DNA of 64,000 bases from Knufia peltigerae (taxonomy: Eukaryota > Ascomycota > Eurotiomycetes > Chaetothyriales > Trichomeriaceae), in assembly GCA_030247855.1 (NCBI GenBank), contig JAPDRN010000113.1, positions 50,419 through 114,418 on the forward strand. The letters run 5' to 3'. Positions 7,329-16,652 of the stretch are shown one piece after another. The position numbers and the translations under genes were made by a program. Positions within the stretch are counted from its first letter, which is position 1, and every line of letters begins with the position of its first letter. A model generated the notes under the pieces. It searched no databases. It was not told where the DNA came from and saw nothing but the letters and a program-made list of their open reading frames with translations.

Positions 7329-9440
7329 TCAGGCCGAGGCGTACCGCACGGCGGTGCCGATCCAGCGCTGCACCACGCGATCTGCAAGCGCTGGTTGCTG
7401 CGCCAGCAGGCGTTCTGCCAACTCATGCACACCCGGCAGCAGGCCCGCATCGCGCGCAAGATCGGCGATACGGAAACCGGCCAGGCCGGTCTGGCGGGTG
7501 CCCAGCAGTTCGCCGGGACCGCGCAGTTCCAGATCCTTCTCGGCGATGACGAAACCGTCGTTGGTTTCGCGCATGGTCTGCAGGCGTTCGCGCGCCATCT
7601 GCGAGAGCGGCGCCTGATACAGCAGCACGCAACGCGACACCGCTGAACCACGGCCTACACGGCCACGCAGCTGATGCAGCTGGGCCAGGCCCAGGCGCTC
7701 GGCATTCTCGATCACCATCAGCGAGGCATTGGGCACGTCCACGCCGACTTCGATCACAGTGGTCGCTACCAGCAGATCGATGTCACCGGCCTTGAACGCG
7801 ACCATCGTCGCCAGCTTCTCGGCCGCTTTCAGCCGGCCATGCACCAGCCCCACGCGCACGCCGGGCAGCAGCGCCTGCAGCGATTCGTAGGTGGCCTGCG
7901 CGGGCGTGGCATCCAGCTCTTCGCTTTCTTCGATGAGCGTGCACACCCAATACACCTGCCGCCCTTCCTGGCAGGCCAGGGCGATGCGCTCGATCAGTTC
8001 CGGGCGACGATCGTTGTTCAGTGCAACCGTCTGCACCGGTGTGCGGCCCGGCGGCAGTTCGTCGATGGCCGATACATCCAGGTCGGCGTATTCGGACATC
8101 GCCAGCGTGCGCGGAATCGGCGTGGCGGTCATCACCAGCTGGTGTGGCACGTTGTTGCCGCCCTTGCCCTTGTCGCGCAGCGCAAGCCGTTGATGCACGC
8201 CGAAGCGGTGCTGCTCATCGACGATGGCCAGGGCCAGATCCTGGAACACCACCGCTTCCTGCATCAGCGCGTGGGTACCGACCACCACCTGCGCCTCGCC
8301 ATTGGCGACCTGTTCCATCACCTTCGCGCGCGCCTTGCCGGTGACCTTGCCGGCCAGCCAGGCAATGCGTACGCCCAGCGGTTCCAGCCAGCCGCGCAGG
8401 TTGTTGAGATGCTGCTCGGCCAGCAGTTCAGTGGGGGCAGCCAGTGCGACCTGCTTGCCCTGCTCCACCGCCAGCATCGCCGCCAACGCGGCAACCACGG
8501 TCTTGCCCGAGCCGACATCACCCTGCACCAGCCGCAGCATTGGGCTGGGGCGCGCCAGGTCTTCGCGGATCTGCTTGAACACGCGCGCCTGCGCGCCGGT
8601 CAGTGCGAATGGCAGTTGCTTCAACAGCGCCTTGGCCAGCTTGCCGGGGCCGGCCAGCGGCGGCGCGTGATGCGCCTGCAGCGCAATGCGCTGGCGACGC
8701 AGGCTGAGGTGGTGCGCCAGCAGTTCTTCCATCGCCAGCCGGCGCTGCGCTGGATGGGTGCCGGCAGCGAGTGCGGCCAGGTCTGCATCCGGCGGCGGCT
8801 GATGCACGGTCAGCAGCGCGCTGCGCAGCGATGGCAGGCCGAGGCCATCAAGCCAGCCGGTGGGCAGCAGTTCCAGCGTACTTTCTTCCGGTAGGCGATC
8901 AAGCGCCTGGCCGATCAGCTTGCGCATGGTCATCGGGCCGACGCCTTCGACGGTGGGATACACCGGGTCGAGGCGGTCGCCGAGATCGGGATCGTCATTG
9001 CGCCCCAACACCTGGTAACTGGGATGGACGATCTCCAACCCCAGGTGCCCGGGCTTGGGCGTACCGAAGCAGCGCAGGCGATTGCCGACCGCGAACTGAC
9101 CGACCTGCTGCTGGCGGAAATGGAAGAAGCGCAGCACCAGGGTGCCCTGCCCTTCATCCTCCACCGCTACCTTCAGCATCGGCCGGTAGCGCATGCCGCG
9201 CTCGACGGCGATCACCCGCACTTCCACCTGCGCCGGAATGCCGTTGCGCAGGTCTTCGATGCGGGTCAGCCGGGTGCGGTCTTCATAGCGCAGCGGCAGG
9301 TGCAGCCAGAGATCCTGCAGGGTGGCCAGGCCACGCGCCTGCAGCTTGGCGGCCACGGCCGGACCGACGCCGGCGAGCATCGCAAGCGATGTTTCACCGG
9401 ACGGTGCCAGTGCCGGGGTGACCGCCGCCTTGCGTGCCAC
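7329..9440 (-). CDS. recG: ATP-dependent DNA helicase RecG
   Basis: The 703-aa length is full for RecG, which remodels stalled replication forks and Holliday junctions. An N-terminal HhH-like and OB 'wedge' domain (about 20-170) precedes a superfamily 2 helicase core. The core has Walker A GDVGSGKT, a DEQHRFG box II, VMTATPIPRTLAMSEY (motif III) and LHQLRGRVGRG (motif VI, near residue 600). It is the last gene of the yicC-gmk-rpoZ-spoT-ridA-recG series and starts 7 bases after the ridA stop. Confidence 0.97.
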   Translation of the reverse strand: MARKAAVTPALAPSGETSLAMLAGVGPAVAAKLQARGLATLQDLWLHLPLRYEDRTRLTRIEDLRNGIPAQVEVRVIAVERGMRYRPMLKVAVEDEGQGTLVLRFFHFRQQQVGQFAVGNRLRCFGTPKPGHLGLEIVHPSYQVLGRNDDPDLGDRLDPVYPTVEGVGPMTMRKLIGQALDRLPEESTLELLPTGWLDGLGLPSLRSALLTVHQPPPDADLAALAAGTHPAQRRLAMEELLAHHLSLRRQRIALQAHHAPPLAGPGKLAKALLKQLPFALTGAQARVFKQIREDLARPSPMLRLVQGDVGSGKTVVAALAAMLAVEQGKQVALAAPTELLAEQHLNNLRGWLEPLGVRIAWLAGKVTGKARAKVMEQVANGEAQVVVGTHALMQEAVVFQDLALAIVDEQHRFGVHQRLALRDKGKGGNNVPHQLVMTATPIPRTLAMSEYADLDVSAIDELPPGRTPVQTVALNNDRRPELIERIALACQEGRQVYWVCTLIEESEELDATPAQATYESLQALLPGVRVGLVHGRLKAAEKLATMVAFKAGDIDLLVATTVIEVGVDVPNASLMVIENAERLGLAQLHQLRGRVGRGSAVSRCVLLYQAPLSQMARERLQTMRETNDGFVIAEKDLELRGPGELLGTRQTGLAGFRIADLARDAGLLPGVHELAERLLAQQPALADRVVQRWIGTAVRYASA

Positions 9441-9447
9441 GTGGCGG

Positions 9448-9756
9448 TCAGTCGATGACCATCACCGCGTCGACCTCGAAGTTGGCGCCCTTCGGCAGGC
9501 CGGAGACTTCGATGGTGGAACGGGCCGGGAACGGGGCCTGGAAATAGTCCTGCATCACGGCGTTGACCTTGGCGAATTCGGCCAGGTCGGTCAGGTACAG
9601 GCCCAGGCGCACGACCTTGTCCAGCGAACCGCCCGCGGCTTCGGCCACGGCCTTGAGGTTGTCGAAGGCGCGACGGGCCTGTGCTTCGACGTCACCCACG
9701 CCGACGATGTCGCCGGTGGCCGGGTCGAGCGGAATCTGCCCGGAGAAATACACGGT

Positions 9757-9796
<40 letters not shown>

Positions 9797-9834
9797 GCCG
9801 GGGCCTTTTCGGTGTTGATGATCTGGCGGGACAT
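9448..9834 (-). CDS. ridA: RidA family enamine/imine deaminase
   Basis: A 128-aa YjgF/YER057c/UK114 protein hydrolysing reactive 2-aminoacrylate-type intermediates made by PLP enzymes. Family motifs: IGPYSQAVRAGNTVYFSGQI, the Arg/Glu active-site region RSTIEVSGLPKGANFEVDAV, and a C-terminal VMVID. The start at 9834 is supported by GGAG 8 bases upstream. It sits between spoT and recG, apparently co-transcribed with recG. In enterobacteria this position is held by trmH instead. Confidence 0.95.
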
Positions 9835-9904
9835 GGGTCGCTCCGGTGCGTTGGGGGAAAACAGAGCGGTGATTGTACCGGGTGGGGGCAATGTAGGCGG
9901 GGTC

Positions 9905-9937
9905 GGATCCGTTTCCCATCGGGAAACGGCGCGGATC
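9905..9937. repeat. GGATCC-GTTTCCC palindrome
   Basis: GGATCCGTTTCCC and GGGAAACGG...GGATCC form a hairpin around ATC. The sequence is related to the perfect palindrome at 62029-62068, so this is a member of a dispersed GGGGTC-A/G-GATCC family. Confidence 0.6.
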
Positions 9938-9957
9938 CTGCGCATGCGATGCAACCG

Positions 9958-10062
9958 GTAGCGCCGGGCCATGCCCGGCGGCATTTGATTCATGCCGCGC
10001 TGCGCGCTCGCCGGGCATGGCCCGGCGCTACCGGGAAGCATCCACGCATGGCGTGGATCTAC
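9958..10062. repeat. Three SMAG palindromes; one supplies the spoT stop
   Basis: 9958-9980 is plus-oriented (GTAGCGCCGGGCC/GGCCCGGCG type). 10009-10031 is the same family inverted, making a large potential hairpin across both. 10039-10062 is a minus-oriented GTAGATCCACGC copy whose TAG (10061-10059) is the spoT stop codon. Confidence 0.9.
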
Positions 10063-12227
10063 TGGCGGCGGACGGCCTGCACGACCGACAGGCGGCGCAG
10101 GCGACGCATGACTTCGGCCAGATGGTTGCGGTCGCGCACCTGGATGTTGAACGCCAGCACGGCGGCGTTTAAATCGCGGTCCAGGTAATCCACGCGCTCG
10201 ATGTTGGAATGGCTCTGCGCGATCGCCGCGGCCAGCTGTGCAAGCACGCCGGTGCCGTTCTCCACCTCCACCACCAGCGAGGTGTCGTAGTCACCGGATA
10301 CGGTGGTATCCCAGCCGATCAGCACCCAACGCTCGGGCGACTTGCGCAGCTCGGCCAGGTTCGGGCAATCCATGCGGTGCACCACGATGCCCTTGCCGGC
10401 GGTGTGGTAGCCCATGATGTCGTCGCCCGGAATCGGCTGGCAGCAGCCGGCGAAGGTGACCACGCCACGCTCGCTGCCATTGATCAGGATCTTTTCCTGC
10501 GAGCTGTGGCGCGAATGCGGCCCGCCGCGCAGTTCGGCGTAGGCCATCAGCGCCTGTGCGGCCTGGGTCGGCATCCAGTTGCCCAGCGCGACTTCCGCCA
10601 GCAGGGCCTCCAGGCGCGGGAACCGATGCTCTGCAAGGAAGGCATCCAGACGGCCCTTCGGCAGGCGTTCCAGCGAGCTGTCCATCGCCTCCAGCGCGCG
10701 GTCGAGCATGCGGTGGCCCAGCTGCACGGCATCTTCGTGCTCCAGCTGCTTGAGCTGGTGGCGGATGGCGGTGCGTGCCTTGCTGGTGACCACGAACTCC
10801 AGCCACTGCGGCTTGGGCGTGGCCGAGCGTGCGGTGATGATCTCCACCGATTGCCCGGACACCAGCTTGGTGCGCAGCGGCACCAGTTTCTTGTCCACGC
10901 GCGAGGCCACGGCCATGTTGCCGACATCGGTATGCACGGCATAGGCGAAGTCGAGCGCGGTGGAATTGCGCGGCAGGGCCAGGATCTTGCCCTTCGGGGT
11001 GAACAGGTAGACCTCGTCCGGGAACAGGTCGACCTTGACGTTGTCGAGGAACTCCAGCGACGAACCGGCGGCACGCTGCGAATCGATCAGTTCGACGATC
11101 CAGGCATGCGCGCGGCTCTGCGCGCTGTTGGGCGAGTCACCGCCGAACTTGTAGGTCCAGTGCGCAGCCACGCCACGTTCGGCAATCAGGTCCATCTCTT
11201 CGGTGCGGATCTGCACTTCGATGGGCGAACCATACGGGCCGAACAGTACGGTATGCAGCGACTGGTAACCGTTGGCCTTGGGGATCGCGATGAAATCGCG
11301 GAAGCGCCCGTCCAGCGGTTTGAACGCGGCATGCACTGCGCCCAGCGAGTGGTAGCACTGCGGCACACCGCGCACGACCAGGCGGAAGCCGAACACGTCC
11401 ATCACCTGGTCGAAGGATTTGTTCTCGTCGCGCATCTTGTTGTAGATGCTCCACGGGGTCTTGATGCGGCTGACCAGGCGGTGTTCGATGCCCTCCTTGG
11501 CCAGGCGCTGCGACAGCTGCACTTCCACCTGCGCCAGCGCCTCACGGCGCACCACCGGCTGGCTGCGGATGTGTTTTTCCAGGATCGCATGGCGCCACGG
11601 GTACAGTGCCTTGAAGCCGAGGTTCTGCAGTTCGCTCTTGACCAGGCTCATGCCCAGCCGCTGCGCGATCGGGGCGTAGATCTCCAGCGTCTCGCGGGCG
11701 ATGCGACCACGCGCTTCGCGGCTCTGCGCGCCCAGCGTGCGCATGTTGTGCAGGCGGTCGGCCAGCTTGATCATGATCACGCGCAGGTCGCGCGACATCG
11801 CCAGCAGCATCTTGCGGAAGCTCTCGGCGGCCGCTTCCTGGCGGTCGCGGAACTTCAGCTTGTCCAGCTTGGTGACGCCGTCCACCAGCTCGGCCACGGC
11901 TTCGCCGAACTCGGCCGACAGGGCCTCGCGGGTCAGCGGGGTGTCTTCGATGGTGTCGTGCAGGATCGCGGCGATCAGCGCTTCCACGTCCAGGCCGAGC
12001 TCGGCCAGCACCTGGGCCACGGCCACCGGATGGGTGATGTAGGGCTCGCCCGACTTGCGCGTCTGCCCAGCGTGCGCGGAGGCGCCGACTTCCCACGCAC
12101 GGCGCAGCAGCGGCAGCTGCTCGGGCGGCAGGTAGTGGGCGGCGCGTTCGAGCTGGAGGACGTAATCGGGTACGGCGGCAGCGGGGACTGCGGCGACCTT
12201 GGCAGTGGGGCCTGGGTTCATGGCCAA
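10059..12227 (-). CDS. spoT: Bifunctional (p)ppGpp synthase/hydrolase
   Basis: A 722-aa RSH protein making and degrading the alarmone (p)ppGpp. In order: a hydrolase HD domain (HDTIEDT, about 90-96, with the downstream RDLRVIMIKLADRLHNMRTL); a synthetase domain (FGFRLVV, NGYQSLHT, EVQIRTEEMDLIAE); a TGS domain (LFPDEVYLFTPKG); and a C-terminal ACT domain ending VRRQ. Both catalytic halves look intact. It follows rpoZ by 100 bases. Its last codon CAG is followed by a TAG that belongs to a SMAG repeat. Confidence 0.96.
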   Translation of the reverse strand: MAMNPGPTAKVAAVPAAAVPDYVLQLERAAHYLPPEQLPLLRRAWEVGASAHAGQTRKSGEPYITHPVAVAQVLAELGLDVEALIAAILHDTIEDTPLTREALSAEFGEAVAELVDGVTKLDKLKFRDRQEAAAESFRKMLLAMSRDLRVIMIKLADRLHNMRTLGAQSREARGRIARETLEIYAPIAQRLGMSLVKSELQNLGFKALYPWRHAILEKHIRSQPVVRREALAQVEVQLSQRLAKEGIEHRLVSRIKTPWSIYNKMRDENKSFDQVMDVFGFRLVVRGVPQCYHSLGAVHAAFKPLDGRFRDFIAIPKANGYQSLHTVLFGPYGSPIEVQIRTEEMDLIAERGVAAHWTYKFGGDSPNSAQSRAHAWIVELIDSQRAAGSSLEFLDNVKVDLFPDEVYLFTPKGKILALPRNSTALDFAYAVHTDVGNMAVASRVDKKLVPLRTKLVSGQSVEIITARSATPKPQWLEFVVTSKARTAIRHQLKQLEHEDAVQLGHRMLDRALEAMDSSLERLPKGRLDAFLAEHRFPRLEALLAEVALGNWMPTQAAQALMAYAELRGGPHSRHSSQEKILINGSERGVVTFAGCCQPIPGDDIMGYHTAGKGIVVHRMDCPNLAELRKSPERWVLIGWDTTVSGDYDTSLVVEVENGTGVLAQLAAAIAQSHSNIERVDYLDRDLNAAVLAFNIQVRDRNHLAEVMRRLRRLSVVQAVRRQ

Positions 12228-12269
12228 AGCCTATGCCAGCGCGACGTTTACGGCAAACCCTGAATGCGA

Positions 12270-12294
12270 AACAGCCCGCACGGGGCGGGCTGTT
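12270..12294. terminator. GC hairpin between rpoZ and spoT
   Basis: Arms AACAGCCCGC/GCGGGCTGTT with a 5-nt loop. There is no T tract, so it is more likely an attenuating or mRNA-stability hairpin within the rpoZ-spoT transcript than a full terminator. Confidence 0.45.
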
Positions 12295-12327
12295 CGGCGT
12301 ATCCAGCAATGACGTTGATCGATGCGA

Positions 12328-12627
12328 TCAATCGTCGTTCTTGGACATGTCTTCGTCGGCGACCACTTCAGCGGCGGCCCACTCCAGCGCTTCGCGCTCG
12401 GCGCGCTCACGCTCGGCCTTCTCGACTTCGTCGATCAGCGCGTTGTCGATCTTGCGGGCGGCGATCTCGCGCAGCGCCAGCACGGTCGGCTTGTCCTCGG
12501 TCTCGCTGTTGTCCAGCGTAGCCTGCACGCCATTGGCGAGCTGACGGGCGCGCTTGGAGGCCATCATCACCAGCTCGAAACGGTTGTTAACGACTTCCAG
12601 GCAATCTTCTACGGTAATGCGGGCCAT
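12328..12627 (-). CDS. rpoZ: RNA polymerase omega subunit
   Basis: A 99-aa protein beginning MARITVEDCLEVVNNRFELV with KRARQL and KPTVLALREIAARKI, all diagnostic of omega. It assists assembly of RNA polymerase and forms part of a ppGpp site, fitting its place just before spoT. The acidic C-terminal tail is common in this family. Confidence 0.97.
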   Translation of the reverse strand: MARITVEDCLEVVNNRFELVMMASKRARQLANGVQATLDNSETEDKPTVLALREIAARKIDNALIDEVEKAERERAEREALEWAAAEVVADEDMSKNDD

Positions 12628-12737
12628 ACGGGCTCCCGGCGACCGGTCGGCCGCTCAGTCGAATGAGGGAAAGGGGACGGAGTGTACTGGCAGGGGTTGG
12701 ACAAAATCAAGCCAACCCCCACCGGACCCTTTAGGAA

Positions 12738-13400
12738 TCAATCAGTTGAACCCGCATCCGGGGTCAACAGGGCCTGGATAAGGCCGGCATGGCGAACCTT
12801 CTGGGCCTCCCGGCGCAAGCGGCTGGCGGTGAAGATCGCGCACAGTTCGTCCACGGCGGTGTCGAACACTTCGTTGACGATGACGTAGTCGAATTCGTTG
12901 AAGTGCAGCATTTCATCGCGGGCCGCGCCCAGGCGCTGGGCGATGACCGCCTCGCTGTCCTGGCCACGCTTGCGCATGCGGTCCTGCAGGGCCTGCTTGG
13001 ACGGCGGCAGGATGAACACCGTCACCGTGCCCGGCACCAGCTGGCGCACCTGCTGCGCGCCCTGCCAGTCGATTTCCAGCAGCACGTCCTGGCCAGCGTT
13101 CAGCTGCGGCTCCACCGACTGCCGGGCGGTGCCCTTCCAGTCACCATGCACCCAGGCATGTTCGAAGAAGTCGCCGGCGGCAATCATCTCCTCGAACTTC
13201 TCCGCGCTGACGAAGTGGTAGTGCTGGCCGTTCACTTCACCCGGGCGCATGGCCCGCGAGGTGAAGGAGATCGACAGCGCGATCTGCGGGTCGCGCGCCA
13301 GGGTGGCGTTGACGATGCTGCTCTTGCCGGCGCCGGAGGGCGCGGCAACGATGTACAGCGTGCCGCGCGCGATCGCGGCCGGGGGCGTGGAAATGCTCAT
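12738..13400 (-). CDS. gmk: Guanylate kinase
   Basis: A 220-aa enzyme phosphorylating GMP to GDP. The P-loop APSGAGKSS lies at residues 20-28. The GMP-binding motif SFTSRAMRPGEVNGQHYHFV and the lid region DRMRKRGQDSEAVIAQRL are visible. Its start overlaps the yicC stop by 4 bases (ATGA), so the two are translationally coupled. Confidence 0.97.
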   Translation of the reverse strand: MSISTPPAAIARGTLYIVAAPSGAGKSSIVNATLARDPQIALSISFTSRAMRPGEVNGQHYHFVSAEKFEEMIAAGDFFEHAWVHGDWKGTARQSVEPQLNAGQDVLLEIDWQGAQQVRQLVPGTVTVFILPPSKQALQDRMRKRGQDSEAVIAQRLGAARDEMLHFNEFDYVIVNEVFDTAVDELCAIFTASRLRREAQKVRHAGLIQALLTPDAGSTD

Positions 13401-14257
13401 TCGATGTTCTGCACCTGCTCGCGGATCTGGTCGATCAGCACCTTCAGCTCGACCGCGGCATTGGACGTGCGGCTGTCCACCGACTTGGAGCCCAGCGTGT
13501 TGGCCTCGCGGTTGAACTCCTGCAGCAGGAAGTCCAGGCGGCGGCCGACCGGTTCACGCTGCTTGAGCACGCGGCGGATCTCGACGATGTGGCTGGACAG
13601 GCGGTCCAGTTCCTCGTCCACGTCCAGCTTCTGCAGCCACATCACCAGTTCCTGTTCGGCGCGGCCAGGATCGACCGGATGCGGCAGGTCGGCCAGGCGG
13701 GCGGCGAGCTTGGCGCGCTGGCCGTCGCGAATGGCTGGAATCAGCGTACGCACCTCGGCGGCGATGCGCTCGATGGCATCCACGCGCTCGGCAATCGCGG
13801 TGGCCAGCGTATTGCCTTCACGCTCGCGGGCGGCGATGAAGCCGTCCAGCACCTGGTCCAGCAGCGCCAGTGCTTCAACCTGCAGGGCTGCGGCATCGGC
13901 GGCCTCGCCCTGGGTGACGCCCGGCAGCTGCAGCAGGTCGGTGAAGCTGACCTGCAGGTTGGGGAAATCGGAGGTCAGCCGGTGTGCCAGCTGGCCCAGC
14001 TGGCCCAGCAGCACCTCGTTGATCTGCAGGCTGGCAGCCGAGTCCGGCGCGCGCAGGCGCATCACCAGATCCAGCTTGCCACGGCTCAGGCGCGCGGAAA
14101 TGCGCTCGCGCAGCTGCGGTTCCAATGCGCGCAGTTCCTCGGGCAGGCGGGTGCCCACTTCCAGGAACCGGTGGTTGACCGAGCGCAGCTCGCAGCCCAG
14201 CGTTCCCCACGGGGTGGAGCGCTCGCCGCCAGCATAGGCCGTCATGCTTCGAATCAT
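13397..14257 (-). CDS. yicC: YicC/YloC family endoribonuclease
   Basis: A 286-aa protein starting MIRSMTAYAGGE, the hallmark of the YicC family, with the conserved C-terminus FLLQEFNREANTLGSKS and a final coiled segment. Members cleave RNA endonucleolytically; in E. coli YicC promotes decay of the small RNA RyhB. The ATG at 14257 was chosen to match the family N-terminus; the only earlier in-frame start is a TTG at 14278. It is divergent from rph across 122 bases, the same arrangement as in enterobacteria. Confidence 0.93.
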   Translation of the reverse strand: MIRSMTAYAGGERSTPWGTLGCELRSVNHRFLEVGTRLPEELRALEPQLRERISARLSRGKLDLVMRLRAPDSAASLQINEVLLGQLGQLAHRLTSDFPNLQVSFTDLLQLPGVTQGEAADAAALQVEALALLDQVLDGFIAAREREGNTLATAIAERVDAIERIAAEVRTLIPAIRDGQRAKLAARLADLPHPVDPGRAEQELVMWLQKLDVDEELDRLSSHIVEIRRVLKQREPVGRRLDFLLQEFNREANTLGSKSVDSRTSNAAVELKVLIDQIREQVQNIE

Positions 14258-14379
14258 GGATGTATCCGGTGCTTGCAAAGGGGGAATGGTACCCTAGCGG
14301 TCTCTTTTGAGCCCCTTTCCCCGCCCCGTGAAGGCCGCGGGGATGGTGGCGTACTCCCTTTGCCTACGGAACCTGCCCC

Positions 14380-15105
14380 ATGTCCGATTTCCGCCCCAGT
14401 GGCCGTCAGCCCGATCAGCTGCGCCCGGTCGTCATCCAGCGCGGTTTCACCCGCCACGCCGAAGGTTCGGTGCTGGTCTGCTTCGGTGAAACCCGCGTGC
14501 TGTGCACGGCCAGCATCGAGAACCGGGTGCCGGGCTTCCTGCGTGGCAAGGGCGAAGGCTGGGTGACCGCCGAGTACGGCATGCTGCCGCGCGCCACCCA
14601 CACCCGCAGCGACCGCGAAGCCGCACGCGGCAAGCAGGGCGGCCGCACGCTGGAGATCCAGCGCCTGATCGGCCGCAGCCTGCGCGCCTGCGTGGACCGC
14701 AACGCACTGGGCGAACGCACCATCACCCTGGACTGCGACGTGCTGCAGGCCGACGGCGGCACCCGCACTGCTGCCATCACCGGCGCCTATGTGGCCCTGG
14801 TCGATGCGGTGAACGTGCTGATGAAGCGCGGCGACATCAAGCGCAACCCGATCCTCGGCGCGGTGGCGGCGGTGTCGGTCGGCGTCTACCGCGGCACCCC
14901 GGTGCTGGACCTGGATTACGCCGAAGACAGCGACTGCGACACCGACATGAACGTGGTGATGAACGACGGTGGCGGTTTCATCGAACTGCAGGGCACCGCG
15001 GAAGGCCATGCCTTCCGCCGTGACGAACTGGATGCGCTGCTGGGCCTGGCCGAAAAGGGCGTGACCGAGCTGCTGGCCGCGCAGCAGGCGGCGCTGTCGG
15101 CATGA
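14380..15105 (+). CDS. rph: Ribonuclease PH
   Basis: A 241-aa phosphorolytic 3'-5' exoribonuclease trimming tRNA 3' ends. Motifs: RPVVIQRGFTRHAEGSVLVC, LPRATHTRSDREAARGKQGG and the phosphate-binding TLDCDVLQADGGTRTAAITG; DLDYAEDSDCDTDMNVV carries catalytic Asp residues. First gene of a compact operon; the next ORF overlaps its stop by 4 bases. Confidence 0.97.
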   Translation: MSDFRPSGRQPDQLRPVVIQRGFTRHAEGSVLVCFGETRVLCTASIENRVPGFLRGKGEGWVTAEYGMLPRATHTRSDREAARGKQGGRTLEIQRLIGRSLRACVDRNALGERTITLDCDVLQADGGTRTAAITGAYVALVDAVNVLMKRGDIKRNPILGAVAAVSVGVYRGTPVLDLDYAEDSDCDTDMNVVMNDGGGFIELQGTAEGHAFRRDELDALLGLAEKGVTELLAAQQAALSA

Positions 15106-15488
15106 ACCGGCGCATTGCCCTGACCACCCTGGTGGTGGCCGATTACGACGAAGCCATCGGCTGGTACACCGGCAAGCTCGGCTTCCAGCTGCTGGACGAC
15201 ATCGACCAGGGCAGCAAGCGCTGGGTCGTGGTCGGGCCGACCGATGGCAGCGCCGCCGCCCTGCTGCTGGCCCGCGCCAGCAACGACGAACAGCGCAGCC
15301 GCATAGGCAACCAGACCGGCGGCCGCGTCGGCTTCTTCCTCAACACCGACGACTTCCGCCGCGACCACGCGGCGATGCTGGCCGCCGGTGTCGAATTCCT
15401 GGAAGAACCGCGCGAAGAACCCTACGCCACGGTCGCGGTGTTCCGCGACCTGTACGGCAACACCTGGGACCTGTTGGAGCCCCGTTGA
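15102..15488 (+). CDS. VOC family protein (glyoxalase/bleomycin-resistance fold)
   Basis: A 128-aa protein with two beta-alpha-beta-beta-beta modules. It starts with RRIALTTLVVADYDEAIGWY and contains KLGFQLLDD and a C-terminal AVFRDLYGNTWDLLEPR, typical of VOC superfamily members. The metal ligands and substrate cannot be assigned. Its start overlaps rph (ATGA) and its stop overlaps the rdgB start (TGATG), so translation is coupled with both. Confidence 0.88.
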   Translation: MNRRIALTTLVVADYDEAIGWYTGKLGFQLLDDIDQGSKRWVVVGPTDGSAAALLLARASNDEQRSRIGNQTGGRVGFFLNTDDFRRDHAAMLAAGVEFLEEPREEPYATVAVFRDLYGNTWDLLEPR

Positions 15489-16090
15489 TGAAGAAGCTTG
15501 TCCTGGCCAGCCACAACGCTGGCAAGCTGGTGGAAATGCAGGAAATCCTCGCCGACCTGCCGCTGCAGATCACTTCGGCCGCCGAACTGGGCCTGGGCGA
15601 TGTGGAAGAGACCGGCCTGACCTTCGTAGAGAACGCGCTGCTGAAGGCACGCGCCGCCTGCGAAGCAACCGGCCTGCCGGCGCTGGCCGATGATTCGGGC
15701 CTGATCGTCGATGCCCTCGGCGGTGCGCCAGGTCTGTACAGCGCGCGCTATGCGGGTCATCCGACCAATGCGGCGGCCAACAATGCCAAGCTGCTCGAAG
15801 CGATGGCCGACATCGCCGATGGCCAGCGCAGCGCCCGCTTCTATGCCGTGATCGTGCTGCTGCGCCATGCCACCGACCCGCAGCCGCTGATCTGCGAAGG
15901 CCGCTGGGAAGGGCAGATCATCCGCGAACTGCGCGGCAGCAACGGCTTCGGCTACAACCCGGTGTTCCTGGATACCGCCCACGGCCTGACCGCTGCGGAA
16001 ATGGAACCGGCGTTGAAGAATGCCATCAGCCATCGTGCCATCGCCCTGCAGCAGCTCAAGCAGCAACTCAAGCAGCAGCTCGCGGCCTGA
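15488..16090 (+). CDS. rdgB: dITP/XTP pyrophosphatase (HAM1/RdgB)
   Basis: A 200-aa house-cleaning NTPase removing dITP and XTP. The substrate motif SHNAGKLVEMQEIL is at the N-terminus, DDSGLIVDALGG carries the catalytic Asp, and GSNGFGYNPVF and the C-terminal SHRAIAL motif are present. The C-terminus is extended by a Gln/Lys/Leu-rich low-complexity tail (QQLKQQLKQQ). The ATG at 15488 was chosen over a TTG at 15485. Confidence 0.95.
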   Translation: MKKLVLASHNAGKLVEMQEILADLPLQITSAAELGLGDVEETGLTFVENALLKARAACEATGLPALADDSGLIVDALGGAPGLYSARYAGHPTNAAANNAKLLEAMADIADGQRSARFYAVIVLLRHATDPQPLICEGRWEGQIIRELRGSNGFGYNPVFLDTAHGLTAAEMEPALKNAISHRAIALQQLKQQLKQQLAA

Positions 16091-16116
16091 ACCAGCGTCC
16101 AACAGGAGACTCAAGG

Positions 16117-16617
16117 ATGACCGTGAAGCGCTACCGCACCGGAATGGAACTGGTGCAATTGCTTGCCGTACTGGGGCTGATCAGTGGTGCGATCTTTGGC
16201 GGCATGTTGGCGTGGGCAGGGAAGGAATCCTGGTGGGCGGTGCCGGTGGTTGCGTTGGTCGGCATGACTGTCATCACGCTCATCGGCGCACCCATCATGT
16301 GGCAGCGCGTCGAACTGGACGGCGCTGCCGGCCACCTGCGCTATCACAACATCGGCAGCCTGCATCGGTGGCGCCATGTGGCACTGGTGGACGTGCTGGA
16401 AGTACGGCTTGACAGTTTTGCCGACAAGCGCAAGGCCATGGTCTCCGGTCTCCATCTGTGCATGCGCAATGGCTGCAGTCCTGCGCGCCACCGTTTGATG
16501 GACAACGCTATAGGCAGCTACAAAGGGCCCTCGCCCTTCTTCCGCCAGATTGCCGCTGCCGTGCTTCGCGCGCAACCGCGCTGCCTGGTCGACCCCCTTC
16601 TGCGGGCGGCGGACTGA
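16117..16617 (+). CDS. Uncharacterised membrane protein with two N-terminal TM helices
   Basis: A 166-aa protein. Two hydrophobic helices (about 11-33 and 41-60) with a short loop precede a soluble C-terminal half containing VELDGAAGHLRYHNIGSL and VALVDVLEVRLD, which resembles small membrane-associated PH-like domains only in layout. A good Shine-Dalgarno (AGGAGA) lies upstream of 16117. It sits between rdgB and hemW on the same strand, 26 bases after rdgB. Family not recognised. Confidence 0.65.
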   Translation: MTVKRYRTGMELVQLLAVLGLISGAIFGGMLAWAGKESWWAVPVVALVGMTVITLIGAPIMWQRVELDGAAGHLRYHNIGSLHRWRHVALVDVLEVRLDSFADKRKAMVSGLHLCMRNGCSPARHRLMDNAIGSYKGPSPFFRQIAAAVLRAQPRCLVDPLLRAAD

Positions 16618-16652
16618 TCTGCCGCTCCCCCCACGTCTGCATCACGCCAGCC

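Noticed and set aside
10209..12263. A 684-codon open frame opposite spoT, and similar ones opposite hppA (47171-48700), pepP/ygfB and the BCCT gene
   Set aside because: All are mirror frames of genes with diagnostic motifs; they lack ribosome sites and family features.
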